A stretch of DNA of 64,000 nt, from the NCBI RefSeq assembly GCF_902500225.1, contig NZ_LR722650.1, positions 310,001 through 374,000 of the forward strand, in the 5' to 3' direction. The notes under the pieces were generated by a model. It ran no database searches. It saw nothing but the letters and a program-made list of their open reading frames with translations, and was not told the origin of the DNA. The first letter of the stretch is position 1; each line of letters begins with the position of its first letter. Of this stretch, positions 16,751-25,021 are shown one piece after another. A program made the position numbers and the translations under genes. Source of the stretch: Buttiauxella massiliensis. GTDB taxonomy: Bacteria > Pseudomonadota > Gammaproteobacteria > Enterobacterales > Enterobacteriaceae.

Positions 16751-16781
16751 ACCAATCAATCATTAAAAATGATTGATTGGT
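16751..16781. promoter_or_regulatory. 14-bp perfect inverted repeat upstream of the carboxylesterase
   Basis: ACCAATCAATCATT (16751-16764) pairs with AATGATTGATTGGT (16768-16781) around AAA. The stem is AT-rich and has no T-run after it, so it is more like an operator than a terminator. The design resembles a TetR-type site. It lies 95 bases before the esterase start, and no matching regulator gene is adjacent. Confidence 0.55.
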
Positions 16782-16876
16782 CAAAATTATCTATTTCATA
16801 TTATCTTCTTTTGCCACCAGACTGCATCGAGTCACTGAGAGCTAAATCTCTAACGGTTAGATTAAAAAGGAATTTT

Positions 16877-18484
16877 ATGAAACTTTTACTATTGTCTGGG
16901 TTAATTGCCTGCGCCGCCTTTGTACCGGTTCGCTTTGCCAATGCGGATACGGATACTGAAGAAGTACGCGAAGAAGTGCAGACACGCTCAGGTGTCATCC
17001 GGGGTGTCGATCGTGATGAACATGGCGTGCTGGCTTTTAAAGGTGTTCCCTATGCAGAACCCCCAGTGGGTGAGCTTCGCTGGCATGCGCCTGTGCCGCA
17101 TAAAGCATGGGATGGTGTGCGGGATGCGCATCTGCCAGGAAACCGTTGTTTGTCGGCACTGGAAAAAGATCCGGTCCCCGGCGCCCCCCGAAATGAAGAC
17201 TGTCTGACATTAAACATCTGGACCACCAGTAAAAAAACGTCTGATAAACAGCCCGTCATGGTCTGGTTGCACGGCGGTGGTTTTCAGTTCGGTTCAGGCA
17301 GCGACCCAACCATCGATGGAACCAAACTGGCGGAAAAAGGTGTCGTGCTGGTCACCTTAAATTATCGCCTTGGGGTATTGGGCTTTATGGCCCATCCTGA
17401 ACTGGATGCCGAAGGCGCATCAGGTAATTACGGCCTGCAGGATCAAATCGCTGCGTTACGCTGGGTGAAAGATAATATTGCATCGTTTGGTGGTGACCCC
17501 GACAACGTCACGTTATTTGGTGAGTCGGCTGGTGCAATGTCCGTGGGGATATTGATGATGTCTCCGCCTGCGAAGGGACTGTTTCATAAAGCTATCGGCC
17601 AGAGTGGCGCATTCTGGGACGGTAAATATGGCCCGCTGGAGAGCTTTGAGGAATCTCGCTTAAGGGGCCAGGCGTATATGCAAAAAATGGGCGCGAAATC
17701 TATTTCTGAACTCAGATCCATGCCTGCGGATGCGTTAAATAATGCCGCGCTATGGAATTTTGACAAGAATCCGATCATCACCGCATTCTCGCCGAACGTC
17801 GATCATTTTGTCGTACCAGAGTTTCCAGCAGCGGTATTCGCCCGTGGCGAACAGATGAAAATCCCTCTTCTGGCCGGATGGCAGGAAGCTGAATATTATC
17901 CTTTCAAGGCATTTTCTTTGCCCCATGCCAATGCCCAGGAGTTCAGAGATGCAGCGCAGCGTATGTTCGGGAAGGAACGACTTGCCGAGTTTCTGAAACT
18001 CTACCCGGCTTCAACAGATGCCGAGGCCAATACGTCGGCAGAGAACTTGACCTCTGACTTTACCATCAGCGAGCAAACCTGGCAGTGGCTTGAGTTGCAG
18101 AGCAAGTCTGGTGAGCCGGTGTATGGCTACGAATTTACTTACACCTCACCTTATGTCGCCATCGCCTCTCATATAACCGATGTCCCGTTTGTGTTCGGCA
18201 CCCTAACACCTCAACATGTTATCGGAAGTAGGGTTCCTGCGGCAGCACCCGATTATGCATTCTCTGACCTTTTAATGAATTACTGGACCAATTTTGCGAA
18301 GAAATCGGATCCGAATGGCCCAGGATTACCGCACTGGCCGGTTTATGACGAAAAGGGTTTGATCCAGGTTTTGGGTAAAACGACAGAACCTAAAGGCGTT
18401 GCTCAACTTGAGCGTTTCCGTTTTCTTTCAAGTTTCCGTGTCGATGGGGTATTCCCGATGCGCTGGCGCACAGACGTGCAATAA
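16877..18484 (+). CDS. Secreted type-B carboxylesterase
   Basis: The 535-residue protein has a signal peptide (MKLLLLSGLIACAAF, cleavage near FANAD). A carboxylesterase fold follows, with GVPYAEPPVGELRW, oxyanion HGGGFQFGSG and nucleophile elbow FGESAGAMSVG. The acid is probably Glu in GWQEAEYY and the base His in SHITDVPFVFG. It would hydrolyse esters in the periplasm or outside the cell. The start at 16877 has AAGG nine bases upstream. An earlier start at 16769 would put 36 non-signal residues first and lie inside the inverted repeat. It is convergent with tsr, sharing a hairpin. Confidence 0.9.
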   Translation: MKLLLLSGLIACAAFVPVRFANADTDTEEVREEVQTRSGVIRGVDRDEHGVLAFKGVPYAEPPVGELRWHAPVPHKAWDGVRDAHLPGNRCLSALEKDPVPGAPRNEDCLTLNIWTTSKKTSDKQPVMVWLHGGGFQFGSGSDPTIDGTKLAEKGVVLVTLNYRLGVLGFMAHPELDAEGASGNYGLQDQIAALRWVKDNIASFGGDPDNVTLFGESAGAMSVGILMMSPPAKGLFHKAIGQSGAFWDGKYGPLESFEESRLRGQAYMQKMGAKSISELRSMPADALNNAALWNFDKNPIITAFSPNVDHFVVPEFPAAVFARGEQMKIPLLAGWQEAEYYPFKAFSLPHANAQEFRDAAQRMFGKERLAEFLKLYPASTDAEANTSAENLTSDFTISEQTWQWLELQSKSGEPVYGYEFTYTSPYVAIASHITDVPFVFGTLTPQHVIGSRVPAAAPDYAFSDLLMNYWTNFAKKSDPNGPGLPHWPVYDEKGLIQVLGKTTEPKGVAQLERFRFLSSFRVDGVFPMRWRTDVQ

Positions 18485-18518
18485 CGGCTATCCGCAACAG
18501 TTCGCGAAGTCAAAATAT

Positions 18519-18546
18519 CGGGCAACAGCATTTATGTTGTTGCCCG
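18519..18546. terminator. Hairpin between convergent esterase and tsr genes
   Basis: CGGGCAACA and TGTTGCCCG form a 9-bp perfect stem with a 10-base loop. The flanks are short AT stretches (AAAATAT before, TATTC after) rather than a strong T-run. Placed 24 bases beyond the tsr stop and 35 beyond the esterase stop, it probably serves both genes. Confidence 0.55.
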
Positions 18547-18570
18547 TATTCAAGACTCACATGACGAAAA

Positions 18571-20235
18571 TCAGAAGGTTTCCCAATTCTCGTTTGAATC
18601 GCTCACCGGGGTTTTGCGATTTTGTACCGGAGTGAGAGTCAGCTTCGGCTCAACGCTACGGGGTTCTTTTTTGGCTTCCTGACCAATACGGAACACGGCT
18701 ACCGCCTGGGTCAGCCGACTTGCCTGATCTTCAAGAGCCGAAGCAGCAGCGGCAGATTCCTCAACCAATGCGGCGTTTTGCTGCGTCACACGGTCCATTT
18801 CAGAAACCGCCAGCCCAACCTGGTCGATACCACGGCTTTGCTCATCAGACGCCGAGGCAATCTCACCCATAATATCCGTCACACGCGTGACCGCATTGAC
18901 GATTTCGCCCATGGTTTCACCCGCACTTTCAACCAGGGTTGAACCGGTATCTACTTTATTGACGGAATCTTCAATCAGCCCTTTAATCTCTTTCGCCGCC
19001 TGCGCACTACGCTGCGCCAGGTTACGCACTTCACCGGCAACAACCGCAAAACCACGTCCTTGTTCACCGGCACGTGCAGCTTCAACGGCGGCGTTCAGTG
19101 CCAGGATATTAGTCTGGAAAGCGATACCGTCAATCACGCTGGTGATGTCAGCAATTTTCTTCGAGCTACCGGCGATGTCATTCATGGTGCGCACCACGTT
19201 ATCCACCACTTTGCCGCCCTTCTGCGCAGTTTCTGATGCGCTTAATGCCAGCTGGCTTGCCTGACGCGCATTTTCCGCATTCTGTTTCACGGTCGCAGTT
19301 AACTGTTCCATGCTGGCAGCAGTCTCTTCAAGCGAAGCCGCTTGTTGTTCAGTACGGGAAGAAAGGTCGTTATTACCGATAGAGATTTCGCTGGCACCGC
19401 TATAAATCGCATGTGCGCCGTTACGAACTTCGTTCACTGTGCTCACCAGCTCCGACTGCATATGACGCAGGCTTGCTGCCAGTTGGCCCATTTCGTTGGT
19501 CCCTTGCACATCAATAGAATGCATCAGGTCACCGTCCGCAATATGGCGGATGTTATCAATCAAGCGATGCAAAGGTTCGATAAGGGTTTTCTTGATACCC
19601 AGCCAAACGGTAATAATCGCCGCGATAACCAGCGCCAGAATCACCACCAGAATCCAGATGGCCTGTGAGTATGACTGGTTATTGTCGTCTACCGCTTGTT
19701 GATACAGATGGTCATTTTGTTGCAGATAGTTGACGTACTGCTGTTCGAACCCATCCTGATATTTCTGGGTTGGTTGGTCGAAGAACTCGTTGATTTTGCC
19801 TGCGCCAAGCAGCTGAATCAGCTCGGCCAACGCACCGTGGTAAATCACATAGTTGCGCTTGATTTCATTGATGGACTCTTCGCTCTGACGCGGGTCGCGT
19901 GGCAAAGATTCATATGCCGCCCACTCTTTTTCGGCCTGCTTTAACGACTGGCTGGCAATCAGCATCAGCTCATTTACCGTCGCACCGCTACCGATATTGT
20001 TGGTATCCATCATATGGCGGATACCGGCACGGTTTAGCGTGTTACGAGTCTGCAATAACGCAACCCAGCTGCCGTTGAGTGTGGACTGCTGCTGGCGAAT
20101 AGTTTGCAGTACGGTGAAGTTTTCTTTGTCGTTTTTCAGCGCGTTGAAGAACAACCCGCCAGACGTCATTTGTAAAATGCCGAATAAACCCAGCACAAAC
20201 AGAAGGCTGGTTACAACTTTTATGCGATTTAACAT
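18571..20235 (-). CDS. tsr: Serine chemoreceptor Tsr
   Basis: The 554-residue methyl-accepting chemotaxis protein aligns along its length with E. coli Tsr (551 aa). Helix TM1 (about 7-30) and TM2 (about 191-213) flank a periplasmic four-helix domain. In that domain the serine-binding Arg64, Asn68, Arg69, Phe151, Phe152 and Thr156 all occur at E. coli numbering. HAMP, adaptation helices with EEQAAS-type glutamates and the hairpin tip [10 protein letters not shown] follow. The C-terminal NWETF pentapeptide docks CheR and CheB. A sigma-28 promoter lies upstream. It is next to yqjI, unlike in E. coli. Confidence 0.96.
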   Translation of the reverse strand: MLNRIKVVTSLLFVLGLFGILQMTSGGLFFNALKNDKENFTVLQTIRQQQSTLNGSWVALLQTRNTLNRAGIRHMMDTNNIGSGATVNELMLIASQSLKQAEKEWAAYESLPRDPRQSEESINEIKRNYVIYHGALAELIQLLGAGKINEFFDQPTQKYQDGFEQQYVNYLQQNDHLYQQAVDDNNQSYSQAIWILVVILALVIAAIITVWLGIKKTLIEPLHRLIDNIRHIADGDLMHSIDVQGTNEMGQLAASLRHMQSELVSTVNEVRNGAHAIYSGASEISIGNNDLSSRTEQQAASLEETAASMEQLTATVKQNAENARQASQLALSASETAQKGGKVVDNVVRTMNDIAGSSKKIADITSVIDGIAFQTNILALNAAVEAARAGEQGRGFAVVAGEVRNLAQRSAQAAKEIKGLIEDSVNKVDTGSTLVESAGETMGEIVNAVTRVTDIMGEIASASDEQSRGIDQVGLAVSEMDRVTQQNAALVEESAAAASALEDQASRLTQAVAVFRIGQEAKKEPRSVEPKLTLTPVQNRKTPVSDSNENWETF

Positions 20236-20268
20236 GCTAATTTGTTCTCATGGCAACAGAAGCATATA

Positions 20269-20295
20269 GTTTCGGCAGATTTGGGCGAATCTTTA
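20269..20295 (-). promoter_or_regulatory. Sigma-28 (FliA) promoter of tsr
   Basis: On the minus strand TAAA (20295-20292), then exactly 15 bases, then GCCGAAAC (20276-20269) match the FliA consensus TAAA-N15-GCCGATAA. It lies 34 bases before the tsr start codon. This puts tsr in the late flagellar/chemotaxis regulon. Confidence 0.82.
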
Positions 20296-20321
20296 TGCTT
20301 CATTGTCGAGAACTGGAGAAA

Positions 20322-20909
20322 TTAACTGCGTTCGATATCCTTCGCCGCCTGATCAAGGGTATCGATGATTTTATACAGCGTCTCTTTTGGCAAATCGCTC
20401 TGGCCAAGTTTGGTATTGAGCGCCATTTTGAAGTTATGGATGGCACGCTGTATTTCTGGAATCCGGCGGTTATCGCCTAATACTCCTAGCGATTCAAGCC
20501 TCGAGATAATATGGCCGAGGTGCTCATGTTGCTGAGCAAGTTCGGCATGTCCTTCTTCGGTTAGCATCCAGGCTTTTTTGTTACTTTCGCCCTGCACGGC
20601 GCTGATAAACCCCATCTCCTCAAGCAATGAGAGGTTCGGGTAAATAATCCCAGGGCTTGGCACATACTCACCTTTTGCGGTGGCCTCGATGGATTTAATC
20701 AGCTCATAACCATGGGCTGTGTTGGCTGAGAGGAAGTGCAGGATCAGCAGACGAATGTCGTTGGCATCAAACAAACGTTCACGGCGCATCCGCGCTTTGC
20801 CTTCCATTCCCCCGTGTTCGTGATGACCATGATGGCCACCGTGTAAACCATGCTGTTCATGGCGTTCATGTTTGGCGCAAAAACGATGATGAATATGTTG
20901 GATTCTCAT
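20322..20909 (-). CDS. yqjI: YqjI, PadR-family nickel-responsive repressor
   Basis: The 195-residue protein starts with a metal-binding tail rich in His (HIHHRF, HERHEQHGLHGGHHGHHEHGG in part). A PadR winged helix follows (about 45-125: ILHFLSANTAHGYELIKSIE, PSPGIIYPNLSLLEEMG), then C-terminal dimerisation helices. E. coli YqjI represses yqjH and is released from DNA by nickel. The start at 20909 has AAGGA upstream. It begins 10 bases after the yqjH stop on the same strand, so regulator and target form one operon here, whereas in E. coli they are divergent. Confidence 0.92.
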   Translation of the reverse strand: MRIQHIHHRFCAKHERHEQHGLHGGHHGHHEHGGMEGKARMRRERLFDANDIRLLILHFLSANTAHGYELIKSIEATAKGEYVPSPGIIYPNLSLLEEMGFISAVQGESNKKAWMLTEEGHAELAQQHEHLGHIISRLESLGVLGDNRRIPEIQRAIHNFKMALNTKLGQSDLPKETLYKIIDTLDQAAKDIERS

Positions 20910-20919
20910 GTTCGTTTCC

Positions 20920-21681
20920 TTATTTGTTATGCCAGTAAGCCACAGCGCGAACGTAATCAGCGTCCAGGCCACGGCTTTCCAGCAGCTCATCGCTCAGTTG
21001 TTTCACATCGTGCCCTTCGCCGGTAATCCAGACGAAATAGTCAGTCTCCGGGAATTCAATGGAACGGACGTTGCTTGCGATGGATTCGGTATCAAGCCAC
21101 TCAACGCACGCATGTTCAAAATCGCTGAGATATTCGTGAGTTTGTGCATGGTGACTATTGACTAGCACGACAGATGAAATGTGTTCGGGTAAGGAGAGCA
21201 AGCGGCGACGGACTGCAGGTAAACCACTTTCATCGCAAATATAGAGTTGGAATGCGTAATCGGTTGGGATAACGAGCGACCCTCTTGGCCCGCCGATAAG
21301 CAATGTATCGCCCTCAGCAGCCTTATCAGCCCACATGCTTGCCACTCCACCATCGTGAATATAGAAATCGAGCGTCAATTCGTTATGTGTGGCATCAAAA
21401 GACAAAGGCGTGTAATCGCGAGAAATGGGACGCAGCCCTTCGCCCCAGACAATGCCGTCGTCGGTAACTGATGGGCGCGCAAAGTCGCCGTTTTCAGGTG
21501 GGAAGAAGACTTTTACATGGTCATCAAACCCCTGTGAAGAAAAGCCAACCAGTTCAGGACTGGTAAAAACAATACGGTGGAAGCAGCCAGCGACCGTTTG
21601 TTTGCTTTTAACGGTTAATTCACGGAATTTGAGCTCGTTTTTTACGCGCTTAGGAAGTTTAGGTTTGGTTTGTGTGGTCAT
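20920..21681 (-). CDS. yqjH: YqjH, NADPH-dependent ferric-chelate reductase
   Basis: The 253-residue protein is a siderophore-interacting flavoprotein. An FAD-binding barrel (about 15-120, with the FDDHVKVFFP region and RPISRDYTPLSFD) is followed by an NAD(P)-binding half ending in DYVRAVAYWHNK. It reduces ferric siderophores and ferric-dicitrate in the cytoplasm to release iron. The start at 21681 (MTTQTKPKLPKR) fits the family. A start at 21732 would add 17 residues across the predicted operator. Control by Fur and YqjI is expected from E. coli, and candidate sites lie upstream. Confidence 0.93.
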   Translation of the reverse strand: MTTQTKPKLPKRVKNELKFRELTVKSKQTVAGCFHRIVFTSPELVGFSSQGFDDHVKVFFPPENGDFARPSVTDDGIVWGEGLRPISRDYTPLSFDATHNELTLDFYIHDGGVASMWADKAAEGDTLLIGGPRGSLVIPTDYAFQLYICDESGLPAVRRRLLSLPEHISSVVLVNSHHAQTHEYLSDFEHACVEWLDTESIASNVRSIEFPETDYFVWITGEGHDVKQLSDELLESRGLDADYVRAVAYWHNK

Positions 21682-21709
21682 CGGTTTCTCATTATTTGTT
21701 GTGTAAGAT

Positions 21710-21722
21710 ATATCATAGATAT
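21710..21722. promoter_or_regulatory. Candidate YqjI operator
   Basis: ATATC-ATA-GATAT is a perfect palindrome 28 bases upstream of yqjH. PadR-family repressors use short AT-rich palindromes of this kind. Assignment to YqjI is inference from position. Confidence 0.45.
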
Positions 21723-21736
21723 GTTTTAGCACATGA

Positions 21737-21755
21737 GTATGAGATTGTCGTTATC
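21737..21755 (-). promoter_or_regulatory. Candidate Fur box upstream of yqjH
   Basis: On the minus strand the 19-mer starts GATAACGACAATC. It matches the first 13 positions of the Fur consensus GATAATGATAATC at 11, then degenerates. Iron control of yqjH is known in E. coli, which makes a site here plausible. Confidence 0.4.
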
Positions 21756-21890
21756 AATTTTTGCGATTATACAAGTCGCATTCCGATGAAAATTTAATCA
21801 ATTTAACTAACTCGTCTCACAGGTCGCAAATTGACAAACCCTTACCAAGCGGCGCTTTCAATTTGCTTTAAGTGGTGCATACACTGGGGT

Positions 21891-21905
21891 TGGCAGTGAC
21901 TGCCA
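21891..21905. promoter_or_regulatory. Short palindrome upstream of ydcH
   Basis: TGGCAG-TGA-CTGCCA is a perfect palindrome 80 bases before ydcH. It could be a regulator site. No regulator can be named. Confidence 0.3.
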
Positions 21906-21984
21906 GCAAATTCCATTCACCCACCCTCTACCCAAATAATTCGCAATTGAAGCATGACGGGTAGAACAGTCCAGGAGGTTCGCA

Positions 21985-22200
21985 ATGTTTCCTGAGTACC
22001 GTGAATTGATCAACGAACTAAAATCCGCTAACCCACGTTTCCTCAGCTTGTTTGACAAGCACAATCAACTCGACGATGAGATTTTACGCCAGGGGGGACC
22101 AAAAGGGACGGGATACAACGAAAAGGTCGTGCAGATGAAAAAAGAGAAGCTGCGGCTAAAAGATGAGTTGTATCAGATGTTGAAGAAAGCCAGTCATTAG
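21985..22200 (+). CDS. ydcH: YdcH, DUF465 small helical protein
   Basis: The 71-residue protein aligns with E. coli YdcH (74 aa): MFPEYRELINELK at the start, NPRFLSLFDKHNQLD and MKKEKLRLKDELYQML. It should form a short coiled coil of two helices. The molecular role is not established. A near-perfect ribosome binding site (AGGAGGT) lies six bases upstream of ATG 21985. A strong terminator follows directly. Confidence 0.93.
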   Translation: MFPEYRELINELKSANPRFLSLFDKHNQLDDEILRQGGPKGTGYNEKVVQMKKEKLRLKDELYQMLKKASH

Positions 22201-22210
22201 GTTCGTTGTC

Positions 22211-22235
22211 AGGAAGGGGGCGCTCCCCTTCCTTT
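22211..22235 (+). terminator. Intrinsic terminator of ydcH
   Basis: AGGAAGGGG and CCCCTTCCT form a 9-bp perfect GC-rich stem with a 5-base loop, 11 bases after the ydcH stop. The T-run is short (TTT). A repeat element begins where it ends. Confidence 0.75.
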
Positions 22236-22426
22236 ATACCCGTCATACTTCAAGTTGCATGTGCGTTGGCTTTCCTCGCTCACCCCAGTCACTTACTCAA
22301 GTAAGCTCCTGGGGACTCACTGCGTCGCCGCGTTACTCGGCGTAGCCTCGCCCCGAAGGGGCCAGCGCAAGCGCTGTTCAAAAGGCTAAAGCCTTTTGTC
22401 CTGCAACTCGAATTATTTAGGGTATA
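22235..22426. repeat. 192-bp MITE-like palindromic repeat
   Basis: The left end TATACCC...CTTCAAGTTGCA and the right end, read inverted, TATACCC...ATTCGAGTTGCA form imperfect 25-bp terminal inverted repeats. Inside are smaller hairpins: CCCCGAAGGGG, AGCGCAAGCGCT and AAAGGCTAAAGCCTTT. There is no coding capacity. The ends resemble a dispersed non-autonomous element I associate with enterobacteria. Its right end runs into the 3' end of yqfB and supplies that gene's stop codon. Confidence 0.75.
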
Positions 22427-22727
22427 CCAAGCTAAATACAATCGCGTAAAGCTCATTCAGACCCGGATAAATTTCAGCAATCACTTCCTTGAGTTCTGGC
22501 AGCGTCATGTTTTCCTGCCGTGCATGCTCATCGGTCAGTTGGTCAAGAGCCACTGGCGTCACACTGACCACTTCAATAGTGCAAAAATAAACGTCATCTT
22601 CATAACGCCCGACTCGCAGTTGTTGCTCTGCGGTGAAGTGAGATTCAGAGGCATCACGCAATGTGATTGTTTTGCGCCCGGCGACGATATCGTTCTCGAA
22701 ACGCTGGAAAAAAGTTATGTCATTCAT
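22413..22727 (-). CDS. yqfB: YqfB, N4-acetylcytidine amidohydrolase (ASCH fold)
   Basis: The 104-residue protein matches E. coli YqfB (103 aa), which hydrolyses N4-acetylcytidine. The catalytic trio of E. coli (Lys21, Thr24, Glu74) appears as Lys19, Thr22 and Glu72 with a constant offset of two. Sequence agreement holds to about [15 protein letters not shown]. The last residues (LVYPK) and the stop lie in the right end of the repeat at 22235-22426. The native C-terminus has therefore been replaced by repeat sequence, probably without harm because the active site is upstream. Confidence 0.92.
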   Translation of the reverse strand: MNDITFFQRFENDIVAGRKTITLRDASESHFTAEQQLRVGRYEDDVYFCTIEVVSVTPVALDQLTDEHARQENMTLPELKEVIAEIYPGLNELYAIVFSLVYPK

Positions 22728-22794
22728 GGAATACCTGGTTAGCTAACCCAAAATCATTCGAGTTGTAGTGATTCGGCTTGAATTATGACGGCTT

Positions 22795-22968
22795 TTAGAA
22801 CAAAGAAAACATTAAAGCCACTGGAAAGCTCATTGGCCAGGTCGCTCCCACCAGCACAGAGCTTAATAGTTTAATTCGTTTGGTATCATGAGCCAAAAAC
22901 CAGGTAACAGAAGCAGTGATTAACGACATTACAGCGTAAAAAACCAACATATCTTGATAAAGAGTCAT
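22795..22968 (-). CDS. ortT: OrtT, orphan GhoT-like membrane toxin (57 aa)
   Basis: The 57-codon frame (ATG 22968, TAA 22797-22795) encodes two hydrophobic helices with a basic loop: MLVFYAVMSLIT..., HDTKRIKLLSS and the C-terminal VGATWPMSFPVALMFSLF. It closely matches E. coli OrtT (YdcX) and GhoT, both 57 aa. These insert in the inner membrane, lower membrane potential and reduce ATP. No ghoS-like antitoxin or antitoxin gene lies on either side, as expected for OrtT. In E. coli ortT lies beside patD. Here patD is 2 kb away, with yiaW-yiaV and a YegP-like gene between. Confidence 0.9.
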   Translation of the reverse strand: MTLYQDMLVFYAVMSLITASVTWFLAHDTKRIKLLSSVLVGATWPMSFPVALMFSLF

Positions 22969-23134
22969 TTTTATAATGGGTAGTTTGAAAAATTTCCCGC
23001 AAAATATGCTCTTTTTTATGACTCAGATCAAGTTTTTGCTCCCATCAAACTCCCCTGACCGTCTCGCTTGTTGATTGCACTATATTTAAGTTATCCCACA
23101 GGCATTGGGCCTTGGGTAACTGCGGAGATTTTCT

Positions 23135-23323
23135 ATGGGACACTATGTTTTAAAGAAATCAACGAAAGCGACAGCGGAGCCATTTTATTTCGTGCTGAAA
23201 GCGTCAAACGGGCAAGTTATTGCACAAAGCGAAATGTACTCATCAAAAGCGGCGGCCCAAAAAGGGATTGAATCCGTTCAAAAAAATGCCTCATCGACGG
23301 ATATACGCGACGAAACTGAGTAA
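23135..23323 (+). CDS. YegP-like DUF1508 protein, single repeat
   Basis: The 62-residue protein holds one DUF1508 unit: FYFVLKASNGQVIAQSEMYSS, then AAAQKGIESVQKNA. E. coli YegP (110 aa) has two such units, so this is the half-length form. The function is unknown. GCGGAG lies eight bases before ATG 23135. It stands alone between ortT and yiaW. The 180 bases that follow hold no gene. Confidence 0.8.
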   Translation: MGHYVLKKSTKATAEPFYFVLKASNGQVIAQSEMYSSKAAAQKGIESVQKNASSTDIRDETE

Positions 23324-23507
23324 TTAACAAAAGAAAAAGGATGACGCCAGTTTTCATTATTACGATTTTTCAGGAAAGGAAATGCCGGCGTTGTCCTCGT
23401 CATTAGGGCGGTAATTAATTATTCCGGGTGAAATTTTACTGATTCATAAACCCTGAGTTAGATAACGACTATCTTTAATAAAAATGCAGTTCTCAATCGA
23501 GGTCATT

Positions 23508-23834
23508 ATGTTCCTCAACTATTTCGCGCTGGGTGTTCTGATCGTTGTCTTTCTCATTATTTTTTATGGGATTATTATTCTTCACGACATTCCCTACCTG
23601 ATAGCCAAAGCCCGCAACCACCCTCACGCCGATGCGATTCACGTCGCCGGGTGGGTAAGTTTATTTACTCTGCATGTTATATGGCCATTCTTATGGATTT
23701 GGGCAACGCTCTACCGCCCTGAACGCGGATGGGGCATGCAACAAAATGCCGACGCAACACTGGCTTCGTTACAGCAACGCGTAAGCGAACTGGAACAGAA
23801 ACTGGATAACAACAAAATAACTCCATCGGAGTAA
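23508..23834 (+). CDS. yiaW: YiaW, DUF3302 inner-membrane protein
   Basis: The 108-residue protein matches E. coli YiaW (107 aa) with one N-terminal helix ([20 protein letters not shown]), [19 protein letters not shown] and a second hydrophobic stretch before [10 protein letters not shown] short coiled coil ends the chain. It pairs with yiaV four bases downstream and probably forms a membrane complex with it. The start at 23508 has GAGG upstream. A start at 23484 would add eight residues not in the family. The role is not established. Confidence 0.92.
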   Translation: MFLNYFALGVLIVVFLIIFYGIIILHDIPYLIAKARNHPHADAIHVAGWVSLFTLHVIWPFLWIWATLYRPERGWGMQQNADATLASLQQRVSELEQKLDNNKITPSE

Positions 23835-23838
23835 TATC

Positions 23839-24975
23839 ATGGATCTGCTCATTATCCTGACGTATGTTGCTTTTGCGTGGGCCGTATTTAAGATTTTTAA
23901 AATACCGGTAAATAAATGGACAGTGCCAACAGCTGCCTTAGGCGGGGTGTTTTTAATTGGTGCGCTTATTTTATTAATGAACTACAACCACCCTTATACT
24001 TATCTCGCACAAAAAGCGGTTATTTCTATTCCACTTACTCCACAGGTAACGGGAATTGTCAGTGAAGTCACCGATAAACAAAATATGATGATTAAAAAAG
24101 GTGAAGTCCTTTTTAAAATAGACCCTACGCGCTATCAAGCTCGTGTCGACAGGTTGCAAGCTGATTTAATGACGGAAATTCACAGCACAGAGTCACTCAA
24201 ATCTCAACTTGATGCTGCTGTGGCCAACACGACCCGCGTCACCGCCGAACGCGACAGACTGTATAAAGACTACCAACGTTATCTTCAGGGCAGCAAAGCC
24301 CGCGTGAATCCCTTCTCTGAAAGCGATATTGATAACGCACGACAAAACTTTCTGGCGCAAGATGCACTGGTAAAAGGCTCTGTTGCTGAACAGTCTCAAA
24401 TTAAAAGCCAGTTAGACAGCATGGTGAACGGCGAACAATCACAGATTGTCAGCCTGCGCGCCCAGCTTGCTGAAGCCAAATATAATCTTAACCAAACCGT
24501 TATTCGTGCCCCCAGCGATGGTTATGTTACGCAAGTTCTGATTCGTCCGGGAACCTATGCAGCCGCCCTTCCGTTACGTCCGGTGATGGTGTTTATCCCG
24601 CAACAAAAACGCCAGATTATTGCCCAATTCAGACAAAACTCTTTGTTACGCTTAGAAGTTGGTGACGAAGCCGAAGTGGTGTTCAATGCGCTACCGGGGC
24701 AGGTTTTCCAGGGTAAACTGACAACGGTTCTGCCTGTGGTTCCAGGCGGTTCTTATCAGGCTCAAGGTACGTTGCAATCTCTAACGCTAACCCCCGGAAG
24801 TGACGGCGTATTAGCGGTGATTGAGCTCGTACCAAATGCGCAAGTGGATGCCTTACCCGATGGGATCTTTGCACAAGTTGCCGTCTATTCCGATCACTTC
24901 ACCCATGTGTCTGTTATGCGTAAGGTATTATTGCGGATGACCAGTTGGATGCACTATTTGTATCTGGATCATTAA
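23839..24975 (+). CDS. yiaV: YiaV, HlyD-family membrane fusion protein
   Basis: The 378-residue protein equals E. coli YiaV in length and aligns throughout. Two hydrophobic segments lie near residues 2-20 and 33-48. A lipoyl-like beta domain ([15 protein letters not shown]), a long alpha-hairpin (about 90-200, Gln/Ala/Arg-rich) and a beta-barrel domain with [10 protein letters not shown] follow. Such proteins bridge an inner-membrane pump to an outer-membrane channel. No pump or TolC-like gene is beside it, and YiaW is the only partner here. A terminator follows. Confidence 0.93.
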   Translation: MDLLIILTYVAFAWAVFKIFKIPVNKWTVPTAALGGVFLIGALILLMNYNHPYTYLAQKAVISIPLTPQVTGIVSEVTDKQNMMIKKGEVLFKIDPTRYQARVDRLQADLMTEIHSTESLKSQLDAAVANTTRVTAERDRLYKDYQRYLQGSKARVNPFSESDIDNARQNFLAQDALVKGSVAEQSQIKSQLDSMVNGEQSQIVSLRAQLAEAKYNLNQTVIRAPSDGYVTQVLIRPGTYAAALPLRPVMVFIPQQKRQIIAQFRQNSLLRLEVGDEAEVVFNALPGQVFQGKLTTVLPVVPGGSYQAQGTLQSLTLTPGSDGVLAVIELVPNAQVDALPDGIFAQVAVYSDHFTHVSVMRKVLLRMTSWMHYLYLDH

Positions 24976-24990
24976 GTTGTAAAAAATAAT

Positions 24991-25013
24991 CACCACCTCT
25001 CCCGGAGGTGGTG
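24991..25013 (-). terminator. Terminator of the ydcS-patD operon
   Basis: CACCACCTC and GAGGTGGTG form a 9-bp stem with a 5-base loop between convergent yiaV and patD. The T-rich tail (ATTATTTTTT) lies on the minus-strand side, so it mainly ends the patD transcript. It may also slow yiaV transcription. Confidence 0.8.
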
Positions 25014-25021
25014 AGATAACG

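Noticed and set aside
16769-16876. A longer carboxylesterase start at 16769.
   Set aside because: It would hide the signal peptide 36 residues inside the protein and begin within an inverted repeat.
22235-22426. The palindromic sequence after ydcH as a simple terminator.
   Set aside because: The ydcH terminator is complete before it. The 192-bp unit has terminal inverted repeats and internal hairpins typical of a repeat element.
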